NCBI RefSeq assembly: GCF_032062135.1
Contig: NC_092859.1
Location: 66,144,057-66,208,056 of the forward strand
Direction of reading: 5' to 3'
Source: Pyxicephalus adspersus
Lineage: Eukaryota; Chordata; Amphibia; Anura; Pyxicephalidae
Length of the DNA: 64,000 bases
The notes under the pieces are model-generated. The model saw nothing but the letters and a program-made list of their open reading frames with translations. It was not told the origin of the DNA and did not search any database. Of this stretch, positions 10,961 to 22,319 are shown one piece after another. Numbering within the stretch: the stretch's first letter is position 1; each line of letters opens with the position of its first letter. The translations under genes were made by a program, and so were the position numbers.

Positions 10961-13231
10961 CCTGTAATCTCCATAATCACTTTTTCTCTTAAATCAGAGT
11001 ACTTAACTAATTCTGATATTCAATCACCACATATGCATATTTCCCTGTATCACTCATTTATACCTAAATATTTTTGAGACCTGGAACCATACATTCATAC
11101 AATGTGTATTTATGAATAATGTTAAACCATTTGCCAAATATGTATTCCATATACCTTACTATGTTACCCATTGGCCATATTATGCATTCCATGTACCTTA
11201 CTATATATTCCATGTATTTCATGTATTCCATGTACTTTTTTTTGTGTTTTTTAGAGATTGAATACATTTGTCAAACATTTTTCTACTATTTGTTTGGTTT
11301 CCCTCCCCGCCTCCGCTTCAGCCTAACGGGGGGTGGGAGGATGCCCGCCAATCCCGGCGGTCCACGTCCTACCAGCCTTTGGTAAATGTAGGACTATCTT
11401 TACCCCAGCCTCACCAGTACCCCCTGTTTAGTCACCCTGTTCTTTTTAAGGATGACTAGGACCCCTGATTATCCCGGGTACCCCCTGAGAGTCTAGGGGT
11501 GAAGCCTGTCCCAGTGGGGGTAGTTTTGGGGAAAATGTAATTCCAAACATTGATACATTCTGCAATCCCAATATAACATCTATGTACTTCATATTCCTAT
11601 CCAAAAAACCCTTATGTCTTTGTACATCATAACAAGTCCATATCCATGTGCCTGACATTTTATCCAATACCCCTTTATGTCTTTAAACATTTTCCTATCA
11701 CTTGTTCTTCCTCAAACGCCAGACAAATTTATTTTGCAAGCGTACACATCCGTGCTATCATATTTTCTCTTACCTGTTACCTGTTACCTGCACTTGAGCA
11801 AACCTTTGCGCATATGCAATTATTAAGTTAATAGACACCATTTTAACAATGGGCAACATATAGGGCAGAAGTGTTTCAGACGCCCATACTACACGAATAT
11901 AACATCCCACTCTAATGAGGGCGTAAATAATCTTTCCCCCACCACCCACCTCACCTAACCCCAACATGCTTGCCCGCCATTTCACGCATGCGCATTTTAA
12001 CACCAGATGTGTATTTGCAATTTTAGTAATTTAGATCACATATTCCCAAGCGCATGCACGCCAGTTCGCACATGCGCAAAAACATTTTACATATGTGATC
12101 AGAATTCATGTATCTGTGTTAAAATACACTGAGCAAAGCAAAAGAGCTCCCTCTCTGGCAATCATCTGGAGTTTCTGTATGCAAGCCATCCCCCCTGGGA
12201 TAAGGTAAGATAAGCTGTGATAAGGTAACTAATAAAAAAGAAATTGGTACAGAACATACTTTCGTCCCTGCTATACAAATCATACTTTGTGAAGTTACCT
12301 CTCTTGTAATATTATTTCATGCAAATACATAATTGAGCTTAGCAAATATAGTATCGAAGTGTTTTGTCTTTTATTATATTAAGGCCTGCTATTTTTTACA
12401 AATAGCACAGAACAGGAAAGAATGTGTACCTTTTTAAGTGCATCTACAGCTAGCATGTGCTGTGGTTATGTAAATATACCATGTGACATCTATGCTTTAT
12501 TTGTTATTTGCACAGTCCTTTATTTTTTAAACTGCTTGTAGTATTACCCTTTTAGACAAGTCAACACATTATTCTAATGTTTGTTTTGAATACGGAGAGA
12601 CTCAGTTGTCTATTTGTAGGGTTATTTCAAGTATTTTAAATCTGCCAACTTTTGAAATATCTTTTGAAATATCTTGTTTTCCAGCAACAATAATAAGCAC
12701 ATGTTCTTGAAAAAGAAAGAAGTTGATAAATGAATAGCGTGGTGAGAGTAGTATTTCTTGCTTCTCCAGCCCAAGTGAACCAAAAGATGGTGACATATGG
12801 CTCCAGGCAACAAGAGAAGCATGAGTGCTGACAGCTGTAGTGTTATCAGAACCACAGGGTTGGTACAGGCTCACGGGAACTATCACGGTGGATGCCAAGG
12901 GGTAGACAGTGGAAGGTACATTGAATAGTAGCCAATGGACAAGACAGGTCAGCAGAGAGTGGTCAGTAATGTTATGAAATGATAGATGAATATGTGTCAA
13001 ATGGATAGCAATTCAGTACAAAACAGAAGTGGGTCAGGTGAACAGGCTGATATCAGTACCAGGAGATCTGGAGTGCAAGTGACAATCAGAAATCTAATTC
13101 AGAAGCAGGACAGGAAGGTAACCTAGTTAAACACAAATCATCAAAGATCATGGGTCAGGTCAAGCAGAGAAACAGTTGAAGGCCAATCAACAAGAAAGCG
13201 TTGGATGCTTTGGTGATGCAATGGTGACATT
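10961..13231. other. no gene recognised
   Basis: AT-rich DNA. 11130-11240 has short tandem copies of TATTCCATGTACCTTACTATGTT-like words. 11300-11530 is a GC-richer block that I cannot place. 12750-13200 has GGTCAGGTCAAGCAGAGAAAC/TGGGTCAGGTGAACAGG wording that resembles an inverted LTR of the local type, but I found no clear ends. Confidence 0.45.
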
Positions 13232-13324
13232 GTGCTTATGTGTGCTACCTGGTGCACACACACACACACGCCTGACTATTTCAGGCGTGTGTCTGTGTGT
13301 GCACCAGGTAGCACACATAAGCAC
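13232..13324. repeat. hairpin, 44-bp arms with 5-nt loop
   Basis: The left arm 13232-13275 and right arm 13281-13324 are reverse complements with one mismatch (an A in the CA run faces a changed base in the other arm). The arm begins GTGCTTATGTGTGCTACC, continues through TGGTGC and a CA repeat, and ends GCCTGA. The loop is CTATT. Such a near-perfect foldback is either a young MITE-like palindrome or a template for a long hairpin RNA. I see no terminal repeat or duplication that settles which. Confidence 0.9.
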
Positions 13325-14578
13325 CCTTGCCTGGAGATGCTCATAGAGATGATCCATTGTCACTCTAGTACAAATATACAGCAATAGTAAATGCTCCAGT
13401 GCTATTGTCTCTACACTATTGCAGGAAGCCACATTTGGTGCACTTGGCAGGTTCAGTATTCGTATTAGGAGAAACTGTAAGTTTGTTTGGAAACTGTAAT
13501 TTTTCTTGATAGAAGGTAATATTTTTGTGTCAACACAGTGTGCATTAAAGTACAGAGAAACACATTAACAAAAACAAATTAAAAAAAAATACCTACTGTT
13601 AGAAGTTTCAAAATGTAACAGTGAAGAAATTTTTTTACGGTTATACTTACCTTTCCGCTATCTTCCAGGATACCTTAAAAATACAGAGCATAAGAAATCT
13701 CAATAGACGACTGCAATTTTTTTTAGGCGTTTTCCTCAGAGGGAAGTAGACCAGTGAAAAGGTAGAACTGATAAATGGTTCTTAAAACCATTTTTTCTTG
13801 TTATGCTGCAAAACACGAATATGTACCTTTTTTCTTTACCATTATAAACAAACACAGCAATATTAGGGATATAATGGTATATAAAAAGTTTGTGTAACAA
13901 AGAATAAAAAAAAGAAGCAGTGGCTGCCTCTGCATTTAGTAAAACATGATGGCTGTTTTGTACCTTTAAACATATTTTCTTTAAAATGTTATCATTTTTT
14001 TAATAATCTCTACTACAAGTATGTAGCAAAAGTTTACAGTTCTGGTTTTTATTAATTTAATTAAATGAATATTTACCTACATTAGTATATTCCCCTTTTA
14101 TTGTGTAAGACATGGCTATGTTTATTTGTGTTTGAGAATTATGTTTCTATATGAATTTTTTTCCCATCTTTCTCTTTTTCAAGAGAAAATATGTGTACCA
14201 AAAAAGCATTAAAAGATTTTAAAAGGACCGTATTGTGAAAATTAATCCCTCCGTAAATGTTCTCTCTTTCAAGAATTTATTAAATAACCTCTCCGACAAA
14301 CTGCATTTTTGGACTGTAAATACCTTGCTGCCTGAAGGCTTTTTAGAAACCAACACTTCAGGAAGTGTCAATCTCTTGGTCCTCCATTGAGCTCAGTGGT
14401 TCGACTGCTGCTCCTCTATATTACTATAGGGCTATACATTAAAATAGGTAAAAATGTATTGTCTTCTTTACTGCATAGGAAAGATTTTTTTATTCAGGGA
14501 TTGACTTTAGCTAAACCTGTTACAAATCAACAAATTTTATTTTTATTTGACCATATGTTGGAAAAATCCATAGGTTTG
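13325..14578. other. no gene recognised
   Basis: AT-rich unique-looking sequence. The short open frames on both strands show no family signature. Confidence 0.5.
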
Positions 14579-15321
14579 TGTCACACTTACCTCTTCCTCA
14601 ATAAAGAACAGGCATCCCTTTCCTGCGCATGCTTGCAGTTCTGAAGCTGGGCATGCCTCTGTTTCCAAGCTTTATCAATTCTGTCCAATCCACTGCCCAA
14701 TCAAAAGATAGCCTCTTGATCAGCCCTGGCTATTTAGCTAGCTCACAGACTGCACTTTGTGTTCATGCAACAAATCTTACTAGTGCCAAGCTTCCTAGTT
14801 CTGTGAACTAGTTCCTGTATACCTGCTGCTTAATCCAGTGTTCCTTGTGTCCAGTTCCTATGTAAACCCCTCGTTGTCCAGTCTGTTGGTTCCCAGCCAA
14901 TTTCCCTGTGCTGTTCCTGTGTTCCTGTCTGGTTGTGGATATCCCTGCATCACCTATACCTCCTGCTGTTTTTAGTGTCTCCTGTGTTCCCTGTGCCTGT
15001 AGTGGCCTCTGCGTCCGTGCTGTCTGACTCCTGGATTCCTGGTTATTGACCCCTGGCGTGTGACCTGACCTCTCTTCTTGCTGCCGGTCTCAACCTCGGA
15101 TTTTCTTGACTACCCTTCTGCTTAGTGATTTTTGTACCGTGCTTGCCCACCTTGGTGTGCCCAAGGACCGCAACCTGGCTGTTACTTGCAGCGCAACATC
15201 CTCACCATCAGAGACTCTGAAGAAAACCTAGTTACGGCTTAGACTCTGCATCCTGGCCCTTCTCAGGGCTTGCACCACCTCCATACCACCCCCTAGTGGT
15301 CATGTCTCCCAATGCATGACA
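14579..15321 (+). mobile_element. solo LTR with perfect 5-bp target duplication GTTTG
   Basis: A 743-bp LTR starting TGTCACACTTACC and ending AATGCATGACA (TG...CA). It is flanked by GTTTG at 14574-14578 and again at 15322-15326. Internally it shows the same order as the LTR at 7536: a C/T-rich stretch, ACCGCAACCTGGC, GCAGCGCAACATCC and GCTTAGACTCTGC. No gag or pol is attached. Five-base duplication and these ends fit a Ty3/Gypsy-type element. Confidence 0.85.
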
Positions 15322-16254
15322 GTTTGTTTACATGTTTAAAAGATCAATGGAGCTTAAAAGAGAGGACAGTTACTTGCAAGTCTTGATTTCTCATGTGAAA
15401 GTTGAGAGTGACCCTACACAGCCTTTATTTTTAGTAAATGCACTCCAAGTTAAAGGCATACAAGTGTGTTAAGTGTCTCAGTGTCAAGGGGCTGGATAAT
15501 AGTCCAATAAAAATACCAATACCACTGGTGGAACATTAGGGAACTCACTGCAAAAAAATATAATTTGAAGGCTTTTAATTGAATTATGAGGATTACTCCA
15601 AGACACATACAAAAGATGCTGAAACTTGTAACACTATTTATCAGCTGCAAAGTTCACAAACAGAGCAAAGCTAAAGTGTGTGCTCTGAACGCAAACTAGG
15701 AGACCTCTATTTAATTAAAAAAAAATAATATTAATTAAAAAGCAACCACAAATAAAACATTTTTGATCACTCTGAGCAAAGCATGTTTGAGGCAAATGAA
15801 AAAGCATAGTTGTTAAGTTTTACAGTTTTTTTCTATGCTTCCTATTTTTTAGGGTTTATGCCATATTGACATATTAGTCTCCAGTTATGTTAAAATGTGG
15901 CATATGCCATGATCTCAGAAGTTTGCATAGTGATGCACCAGTGAGCAATTATCTGGTGCAAAAAGGTTTTATTGCTCAGAGCACTCTGCAGCTCAACTGG
16001 TTGATACAACTAATATGAATTGATTTTATAATAGTACCTTTTTTTCATTTAGGTTCATTTTATTGTGGCAGAATTGTTTGACTATTGACCAGTTAGTGGT
16101 AATGGTTCAGAACAAGAACATCTATGTAGATCTCAAATACCAATGGTTACGCTTTACAGTAAATGTCCTTATACAAACTGTGATTTAAAAAACATTATTA
16201 TTTTAACTTATACTAGGCATTAATTTAAATGTTTTAGACTTAAAATAACATGCT
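15322..16254. other. no gene recognised
   Basis: AT-rich DNA without motif-bearing frames. Nothing else seen. Confidence 0.5.
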
Positions 16255-17340
16255 GACTTCCGGTTCCGGATCGCCATAAGCGTGTAGCAGGACGGAGAGG
16301 CTCCCGCCATTATTGTTTACAGCCCCACACTACTGACTATTGACTCCACTTAGCCAAGAACATAAAAAGGGTTGGTAGCCAAGAGGGCTGCAAGCAGCTC
16401 CCTGGCTCCTGGAATACAAAAAGAGAAGGGCCGCATGCTGCACTCTTAAAAGGCCAACGATTTGTCTGCACAGCAGTCGCATACATCAGAGGACAGTGAG
16501 GGTGAGTCTTTTCCTCTTTCTCCTGACCATACTAAAATAGCGGAGGCAGTTGTCATTCTCTATAAACCCACCATTCAAGAAACTATGGATGCGGCGGTTG
16601 GCAAGGGTATTAAGACTTTGAGGCTCTGATAAAGGGCCAGGCTACTAGAATCTCTGCCACAGAAACTAGGATCCCCTCTGCAGAGGATGACCTTTTTCAA
16701 GCTAGAAGCCAAATAACTTTAATGGAATCTTAAATGAGCACTCTGACTGACAAAGTGGATGATCTGGAAAACAGATCCAGGCGGAACAACCTGAGAATAT
16801 TTGGATTACTTTTGGAATTGGAATCCTTTAAACATAACATGCTACAGCAGCTATGTGCCTCCGCTATCCCTGAACTTCTGGGCCTGGATCAGGTTTGCAG
16901 AGTGGAACAGGCACAGGAAATCAGTCCCCTTCAAAAGGACCAGCAACACCCACACCCTGTTATTGCAAAATATTTGGACTATGCTGATAGATCCAAATTG
17001 CTCATGACCTTCCGCAACCAACGCAATCTATCCATTGAAGGTACACACCTACTGATATTTGCTGATTACTTGGCGAAATGCAAACTCTTCCAGCCTGTCT
17101 GTACTTCACTGCTCAAGAGGAAGATAAGATTCACGTTAGCTTACCCAGCCACCCTCCACCTGATTTTCAAGGGGATACCCACTCTTTCACTGCCGCTGAG
17201 GAAGCCAAGGGGCTCCTGAAAAGCTGCAACACCACTCTGGAGGTGGATGACTCAGAGACTCACCGCAGATCAGCTCTCCACCTTGACCTTACAGGGATGA
17301 CTATATTCCAGCAAATTCATCACAACCTCAATTTTTAAAA
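16255..17340 (+). mobile_element. L1-type LINE, 5' part (copy C)
   Basis: It begins with a GC-rich leader (TTCCGGTTCCGGATCGCC at about 16260) of the kind that opens L1 elements in fish and frogs, followed by an ORF1 region. The reverse transcriptase part does not follow directly. A possible endonuclease scrap lies at 19060-19204. Confidence 0.7.
16734..17225 (+). pseudogene. L1 ORF1 (RNA-binding protein) remnant
   Basis: The product starts in a coiled-coil end, DKVDDLENRSRRNNLRIFG, which is the conserved hinge into the RRM domain of L1 ORF1 proteins. It continues with PVIAKYLDYADRSKLLMTFR and LIFADYLAKCKLF (RRM to C-terminal domain) and ends with IRFTLAYPATLHLIFKG. ORF1 proteins bind L1 RNA as trimers. 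The frame has no stops over 161 codons but lacks the upstream coiled coil: a stop and frame changes lie before 16734, so it is incomplete. Confidence 0.8.
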
Positions 17341-19290
17341 TCTTACCGGGATGCGGTTATTAAAAATCCTTTGGATACCAAAAAAGATAAACAGTATGGC
17401 AAAGTTTGCTAGAAGAGTATGTGCCCCATATTACCTAAAATTTTTGATCATGTAAAACTGTTTTCTTTCTGCCTTTTTTATGCACCTCCGTGTGTGAGCC
17501 TATCTCAGGAATAAGTATATTTTCTTGCAGACTTCCACGCCCATGGAGACAAAAAAATTAGTTTTTTTCAATACTTGATCACATCGGTTTGACAGGCACC
17601 TATGAGTCGCTGCTCTCGGCATGTACCGATCTCCCTGTGCTAGGGTTTATACACCAGGTAACTCTCATTTGGCAGTTATGCAGATTTTGCTTTGCCTTGT
17701 TTGCCACTGTCTTGTAAATGCAGAATCATATTGTAATTTTATCAGTTGAAGTTTCCTGTTATGTATTTATTATACATCCACATATGCATATATATATATA
17801 TATATGTACATAAGTGTGCGATTTAAAATCATATTGTCACATCATAAAATTATAATGTTTTTGCACTGATTTGCTGAATAACAGTTGCTGCAATGAAATC
17901 CACCTTAGTTAGTCCTGTTGTAAAATATTAAATAGTGCTCATAGTTAGGAGACAGATTGTTCCTGGATGCAAGGCTTAAAATAGATGCCAACTCATAATA
18001 TGCCAACTTACTAAGGATAGAGTGGTACAGAATACAATGGCTTCTTTCCCTGGCCAAACTGAGGCTGTATATGTATAATTGATGCGCCAAACACAAAATG
18101 ATCTGTCATTCCAAGATTTGCTTTTTTTTTAGCAGGATCCCGGTGTTATTGCTTTAGTTCAAAGCTATTGTACCCTTGTAGGTGGTAAATAAGTTTGTGC
18201 ACTGAGCTCTAAAAAGTAAACAATTACTTATATGAAAAGACCGTAAAACAAGCTATTTACTGTTTGTTCTACAATAAAAAGTACCAGCTACTTTGCTGTA
18301 AATAATATGTTGCATAGAAAGGTGGTAGTGGAAAGGTGAATGACGTTTGTTTACACTTTAGTTAAAATTAAAAAGTTATATAAGTTAAAAATTTAGTTGA
18401 TTGAACATATATCATTGGCCCCATACACCCCCAGAATGTTAAAAAAATGGGCTTTTGCTTTACAAATAATGAGCCTAACATCTGAATGACTATAACAAGG
18501 ATTGTATGATATTTATTTATATCGAACTGCAAATCACAAATTTAAAGCTTGTATGATTTCTGTTTTCTTCTGCCAAAAAATGTATTCACATGTTATATTG
18601 GTAGTCGGTTTTTTTTTATCCCCAAGGCTTTTTCCCTTTTTATTGGTAGTTGTGGAAAACTGTGTAAAATGGCCACTGCTTTCAAAAATCTTATAACACA
18701 GCCAAAAGTAAAAAGGATTGATAACATTATTGTCATACAAATAGTTGTTTCAGGTAAAATAAAGTTTCAAATTCAGTTTAAAGTTAAATTCAACTAGGTC
18801 ATTTGATCCAGTCCTACAAGAACCATGTAATGTTCATATACATTCAAAGCTGTGCTGTTTTTTCTTTATTGTGTCACCGTTGTAAGAAAAATAAAATTAC
18901 ACTTAGAACGTGTCTATTGACATTTACAGGTTTTACAGTTCTAACCGTGGACTGTCATTTTTTGGTATTTTGTTACTTTTTGTCACATTTAGGAATCAGT
19001 AAATGTGTCCCAATACAATTTTTATTGCAGCCTAATTTTTAATTCTAATGTCAGTCTTTCAGGTTCATCCATTTTAATTCTGAGTGCAAACTTCCTGACC
19101 ATATCAGACCATTCTCCCCTCTCAACAGTGGAGAGGACCATAGCTGAAAAAGGGAACCTCATTCTTAAAACCTGTCCTTTAAATGACGTGGGGACTTGCT
19201 GGTAGGAGGCTTATTTGGAATCTGGGGCCCCCATTATAATAAGTATTTTTAATTGCACCAGATACCAGTCCCCCCATCTAACGCTGCAAT
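17341..19290. other. mostly no gene; possible L1 endonuclease scrap at 19060-19204
   Basis: 17341-19059 is AT-rich and shows nothing recognisable apart from an (AT)n run near 17791-17806. The 19060-19204 frame contains ILSANFLTISDHSPLS, like the SDHSP motif at the end of L1 endonuclease domains. It may be a detached part of L1 copy C. The match rests on a few residues only. Confidence 0.4.
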
Positions 19291-19945
19291 TGTCACCTAT
19301 AGCAAGCCCCCGTTAAGCCTTGGTAGACTGATTGCGTCTCGCAGCACTTGGTTGCCCCCAGGACTTAGTGTGCAGAAGATGGTGACTGGGAATGGCCGGG
19401 AAGTTGACCAGGAGCCCACAGATAAACAGTACAGAATTCACCAAAAAATCCAGAAAACAAGCCGAAGTCATACACAGAAGATCAGTCCACCAAACAAGAT
19501 ACAAAGGAATAGGCACAAGCACGAGTCTGGGTCACAGGCAGAGGATGGTCCAGGCTGAGTACAAGCAGAATGTCAGGAACAGAAAAACACCTAAGAAACT
19601 CTCCAGAACAGATAAGCCCAGCCAAAGTTATAACAGGCACATCCGACTGGAATCAGGGAGGCTATAAAACCCCAGCAGCCAATGACAGCATGGGATACAC
19701 AGGGAACCACTCTGCTAATAATCTGCAACACAGCTCCAACTCCACTCAGCTGTGCAGCCTCAGTGCAGGGAATGTCGAGGGGGAAAACACAGCTACAGGG
19801 AAACAAAGATGCTGCAACTCTCAGAGCACTAATCCTAAAATCCCTGTGCTATTGGGAGCGCAGGCGTCGGAGGGAATAAGGCGAGCACACCCTCCTGCTG
19901 TGTGGCATCGCCTGGGATTGTAGGTCCAAAGAGCGCCTCCTAACA
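19291..19945 (-). mobile_element. LTR, minus strand, no clear target duplication
   Basis: On the minus strand it starts TGTTAGGAGGCGCTC and ends GCTATAGGTGACA, giving TG...CA ends 655 bp apart. The interior has the same style as the other two LTRs (CTTGTTTTCTGG and CAACCAAGTGCTGC). The flanks GCAAT and GGTAC do not match, so it may be one LTR of a lost element or have mutated flanks. Confidence 0.6.
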
Positions 19946-20285
19946 GGTACATTTAAAAATACTTCTTATTTTAAATTTCCCGCCTTGTCCGGCCTCCTAG
20001 CCGCATCCATTTAGCAACACAACTAAAATTTTAATAATATAAATATTTATTTTAATAAATAAATAAAAAATTTAGCCTTATTTTAGTAAAAATTTGTTTA
20101 GTGTATATTAATTGTGCTGTTTTTAACCCCCGGTCTCTTTCTGATAATCCCTTTCATCTTCTACAACTTTGCCATTGCTAGTATAAAATAATTGTTACTG
20201 CTTCCTAACTTTTTATTGTGAGTTAAAATAATGTAAAAATAAAATGTGTACTTATTTAAAAAAAAAGTAAATAATCACTAGTGTT

Positions 20286-20849
20286 GGTAGAATAGCTCAC
20301 AATTCGATTTGACCGCTTTTCCATCGAATAGACCAAAATTATTTGGGTGAACGAACGTTGAATTTGAACTCGAGTCAATGGGGGAAAAAATCAGGGTTGT
20401 TTCTCGGGACAGTGTAGAGCTTCTACAGCCTTTAAATACATTTAAAAAGACATGCCAAGACCCCCCCCCAGCTCTGCACAACACTGTACAAGTAAAGAAA
20501 AAATAAGGAAGGCTTTTTTATGTTGCTGGCAAGGCCATTTTATGGGGAACATGCCAGATTTTATACAGGCCTCCGAGTAGAGGCAGAGAGGGCCCCAAGG
20601 GGATTCCTCTGGTCCAAAAATTAGCCACCAGGTTTCACTGCTCCGGAAAAAGACATACACAGGCTTCAGAGAAGAGGCTGAGGGCCCTGAGGGGGTCTTT
20701 CAGTCAAAAAATTGTCCAGTTACACAGCTCTGTTACAAGTAAATATAGGCCTCACAGGAGTGGGGACCGTATTGGTAAATGGAATCTCAAGCTGGGTGTA
20801 GTGCATCCTCAATGCCACCTAGAAGTCTGTAATACAATTTTTGTGAATG
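20286..20849 (-). other. 3' non-coding region of hAT copy A
   Basis: No gene. It contains CTCTGCACAACACTGTAC and two loosely repeated blocks (ACAGGCCTCCGAGTAGAGGC and ACAGGCTTCAGAGAAGAGGC) before the satellite array. The reverse complement of 20770-20850 matches 46370-46450 (CAGTACTCTATTCACAAAAA, ATTACACCCTTCTGGGTG). Confidence 0.6.
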
Positions 20850-21560
20850 GAGTACTGACTGGTGGCAGCAGCAACAGCAGGAGGAGGGGGCGGTGGGCCC
20901 TGAGATGGAGCATGGACCGCATTGGTAACTGGCATAAAGAGCTGGGTATTGGACAGGCAGCAGCAGTATTGGTTGAAGCCATCACCTACATGGACAGTGT
21001 AGAAGCTGTAGCTATTGGAGACAATGCTGTGAAGGGGATTGCCTTTTCCTATCTGCTAGATGAAACTTTGTAAAATGCGTCATTGAAAGCATTGGTAACT
21101 GGCATCTAGAGCTGGGTACTGGGCAGGCGGCAGCTGCCTTTTCCTATCTGCTAGATGAAACTTTGTAAAATGCGTCATTGAAAGCATTGGTAACTGGCAT
21201 CTAGAGCTGGGTACTGGGCAGGCGGCAGCAGTAACAGCAGGAGGAGGAGGTGGTGGGCCCTGAGACAGAGCGTGGACAGCATTGGTAACTGGCATCTAGA
21301 GCTGGGTACAGGGCAGGCAGCAGCAGTAACCACATGAGGAGGAGGCAGTGGGGCCTGAGACGAAGCAAAGACGGCATTAAAGGTTGAGGCCCTCACCTAT
21401 ATGGACAGTGTAGAAGCTGTAGCTATTGGAGACATTGCTGTGAAGGGGACTGCCTTTTCCTATCTGATAGCTGTAACTTTGTAAAATGCAGCATGGACAG
21501 CATTGGTAACTGGTATCTAGAGCAGGGTACTGTAGAAGTGTAGTGTAGAAGCTGTAGCTA
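20850..21560. repeat. satellite-like array, left part of hAT copy A
   Basis: Units of about 100-120 bp read GGTAACTGGCATCTAGAGC, TGGGTACTGGGCAGGCAGC, AGCAGTAACAGCAGGAGG and GGTGGGCCCTGAGACGGAG, TGTGGACAGCAT. A side module at about 20970-21065 and 21395-21480 (GGACAGTGTAGAAGCTGTAG, CTATTGGAGACA) is interspersed. The same unit in the same orientation fills 28314-29531 on the other side of the retrovirus, as expected if one array was split. Confidence 0.85.
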
Positions 21561-21568
21561 TTGGAGAC

Positions 21569-21602
21569 ATGATAGGATGAACGAAATTCCCACTGTCCCT
21601 AC
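21569..21602 (+). pseudogene. 28S rRNA gene scrap
   Basis: GGATGAACGAAATTCCCACT followed by GTCCCTAC is the highly conserved 28S segment that contains the insertion site of R1 retrotransposons in insects. It stops exactly before array sequence AGTGGCGGTGGG. Only 34 bp, but 21699-21824 and 29532-29624 carry the same 28S region. Confidence 0.7.
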
Positions 21603-21960
21603 AGTGGCGGTGGGCCCTGAGACGGAGTGTGGATGGCATTGTTACTCCGCCTGCTCTTACTGCTGCCGCCTGTCCACTGCCCACTACCCAGCTCTAGATG
21701 CCAGACTAGACTCAAGCTTAACAGGGTCTTCTTTCCCCACTGATTGCGCCAAGCACATTCCCTTTCATGTGGTTTCGCTACATAGTAGGTAGGGACAGAT
21801 TGGAATCTCGTTCATCCATTCATGTCTCCAATAGCTACAGCTTCTACACTGTCCATATAGGTGATGGTCCCAACCTCTAATGCCGTCCTTGCTCCGTCCC
21901 AGGGCCCAACTCTGTCTTAGAGCCCACAGCCTCCTCTTCCTGCTGTTCCTGCTGCACACC
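21603..21960. repeat. array units in inverted orientation
   Basis: After about 21640 the array words switch strand (TACCCAGCTCTAGATGCCAG, CCTCTTCCTGCTGTTCCTGC). This makes an inverted repeat with 20850-21600 around the 28S pieces. The segment 21830-21895 is the reverse complement of the TAGAAGCTGTAGCTATTGG module. Confidence 0.75.
21699..21824 (-). pseudogene. 28S rRNA gene fragment (minus strand)
   Basis: On the minus strand: CATGAATGGATGAACGAGAT, then CTGTCCCTACCTACTATG, GCGAAACCACATGAAAGGGA, GGGGAAAGAAGACCCTGT and AAGCTTGAGTCTAGTCTGGC. This follows vertebrate 28S continuously for about 126 bp with a few substitutions. It is a different part of 28S from the 230-519 fragment. The junction with the array is at TAGATGCCAG, where 28S TGCCAG overlaps the array word. 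Confidence 0.88.
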
Positions 21961-22319
21961 CCAGGCTTGAGCAATATGAGCCATCAAGATGCATGTATAC
22001 TTCCGATGGGCCAGTTGATTCGAGTGGGTGGCATCTTTAACCCTGCAGCGCAGCTCGAAGCAGAAGAGGAAGTGCATGTTAATCACATCAAATTTGTTCA
22101 AATCTGCCAGAGTGGCGCTGTAGAAATTCCCTTCTATCATGGCATGGCCAAGTTCCAAACCAACAGACATTCAGGGCTCAGCACCTTGGTTAGCCAAATA
22201 AACAGGTGGTCAAAGCTGGTTTTGTACATTTCCAGGGATTTCTCATGATACCTGATAACATCCTGGCACTGGATCAGCGCTGCCTTCTCTTGAGGCGTGT
22301 ATCCAGGTGGGTCCTCCAC
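21877..22319 (-). pseudogene. unassigned open frames at the 3' end of the retrovirus
   Basis: Two overlapping minus-strand frames (22319-22137, MEDPPGYTPQEKAALIQC...; 22170-21877, EGNFYSATLADLNKFDV...) lie where env would start after the integrase. I recognise neither. No surface or transmembrane envelope motifs are visible and the second frame runs into array sequence, so these may be an env leader remnant or unrelated DNA. Confidence 0.25.

Noticed and set aside
11268..11459. GC-rich block near 11300-11530 as a CpG-island promoter
   Set aside because: It is short, CpG content is modest, and no gene starts beside it.
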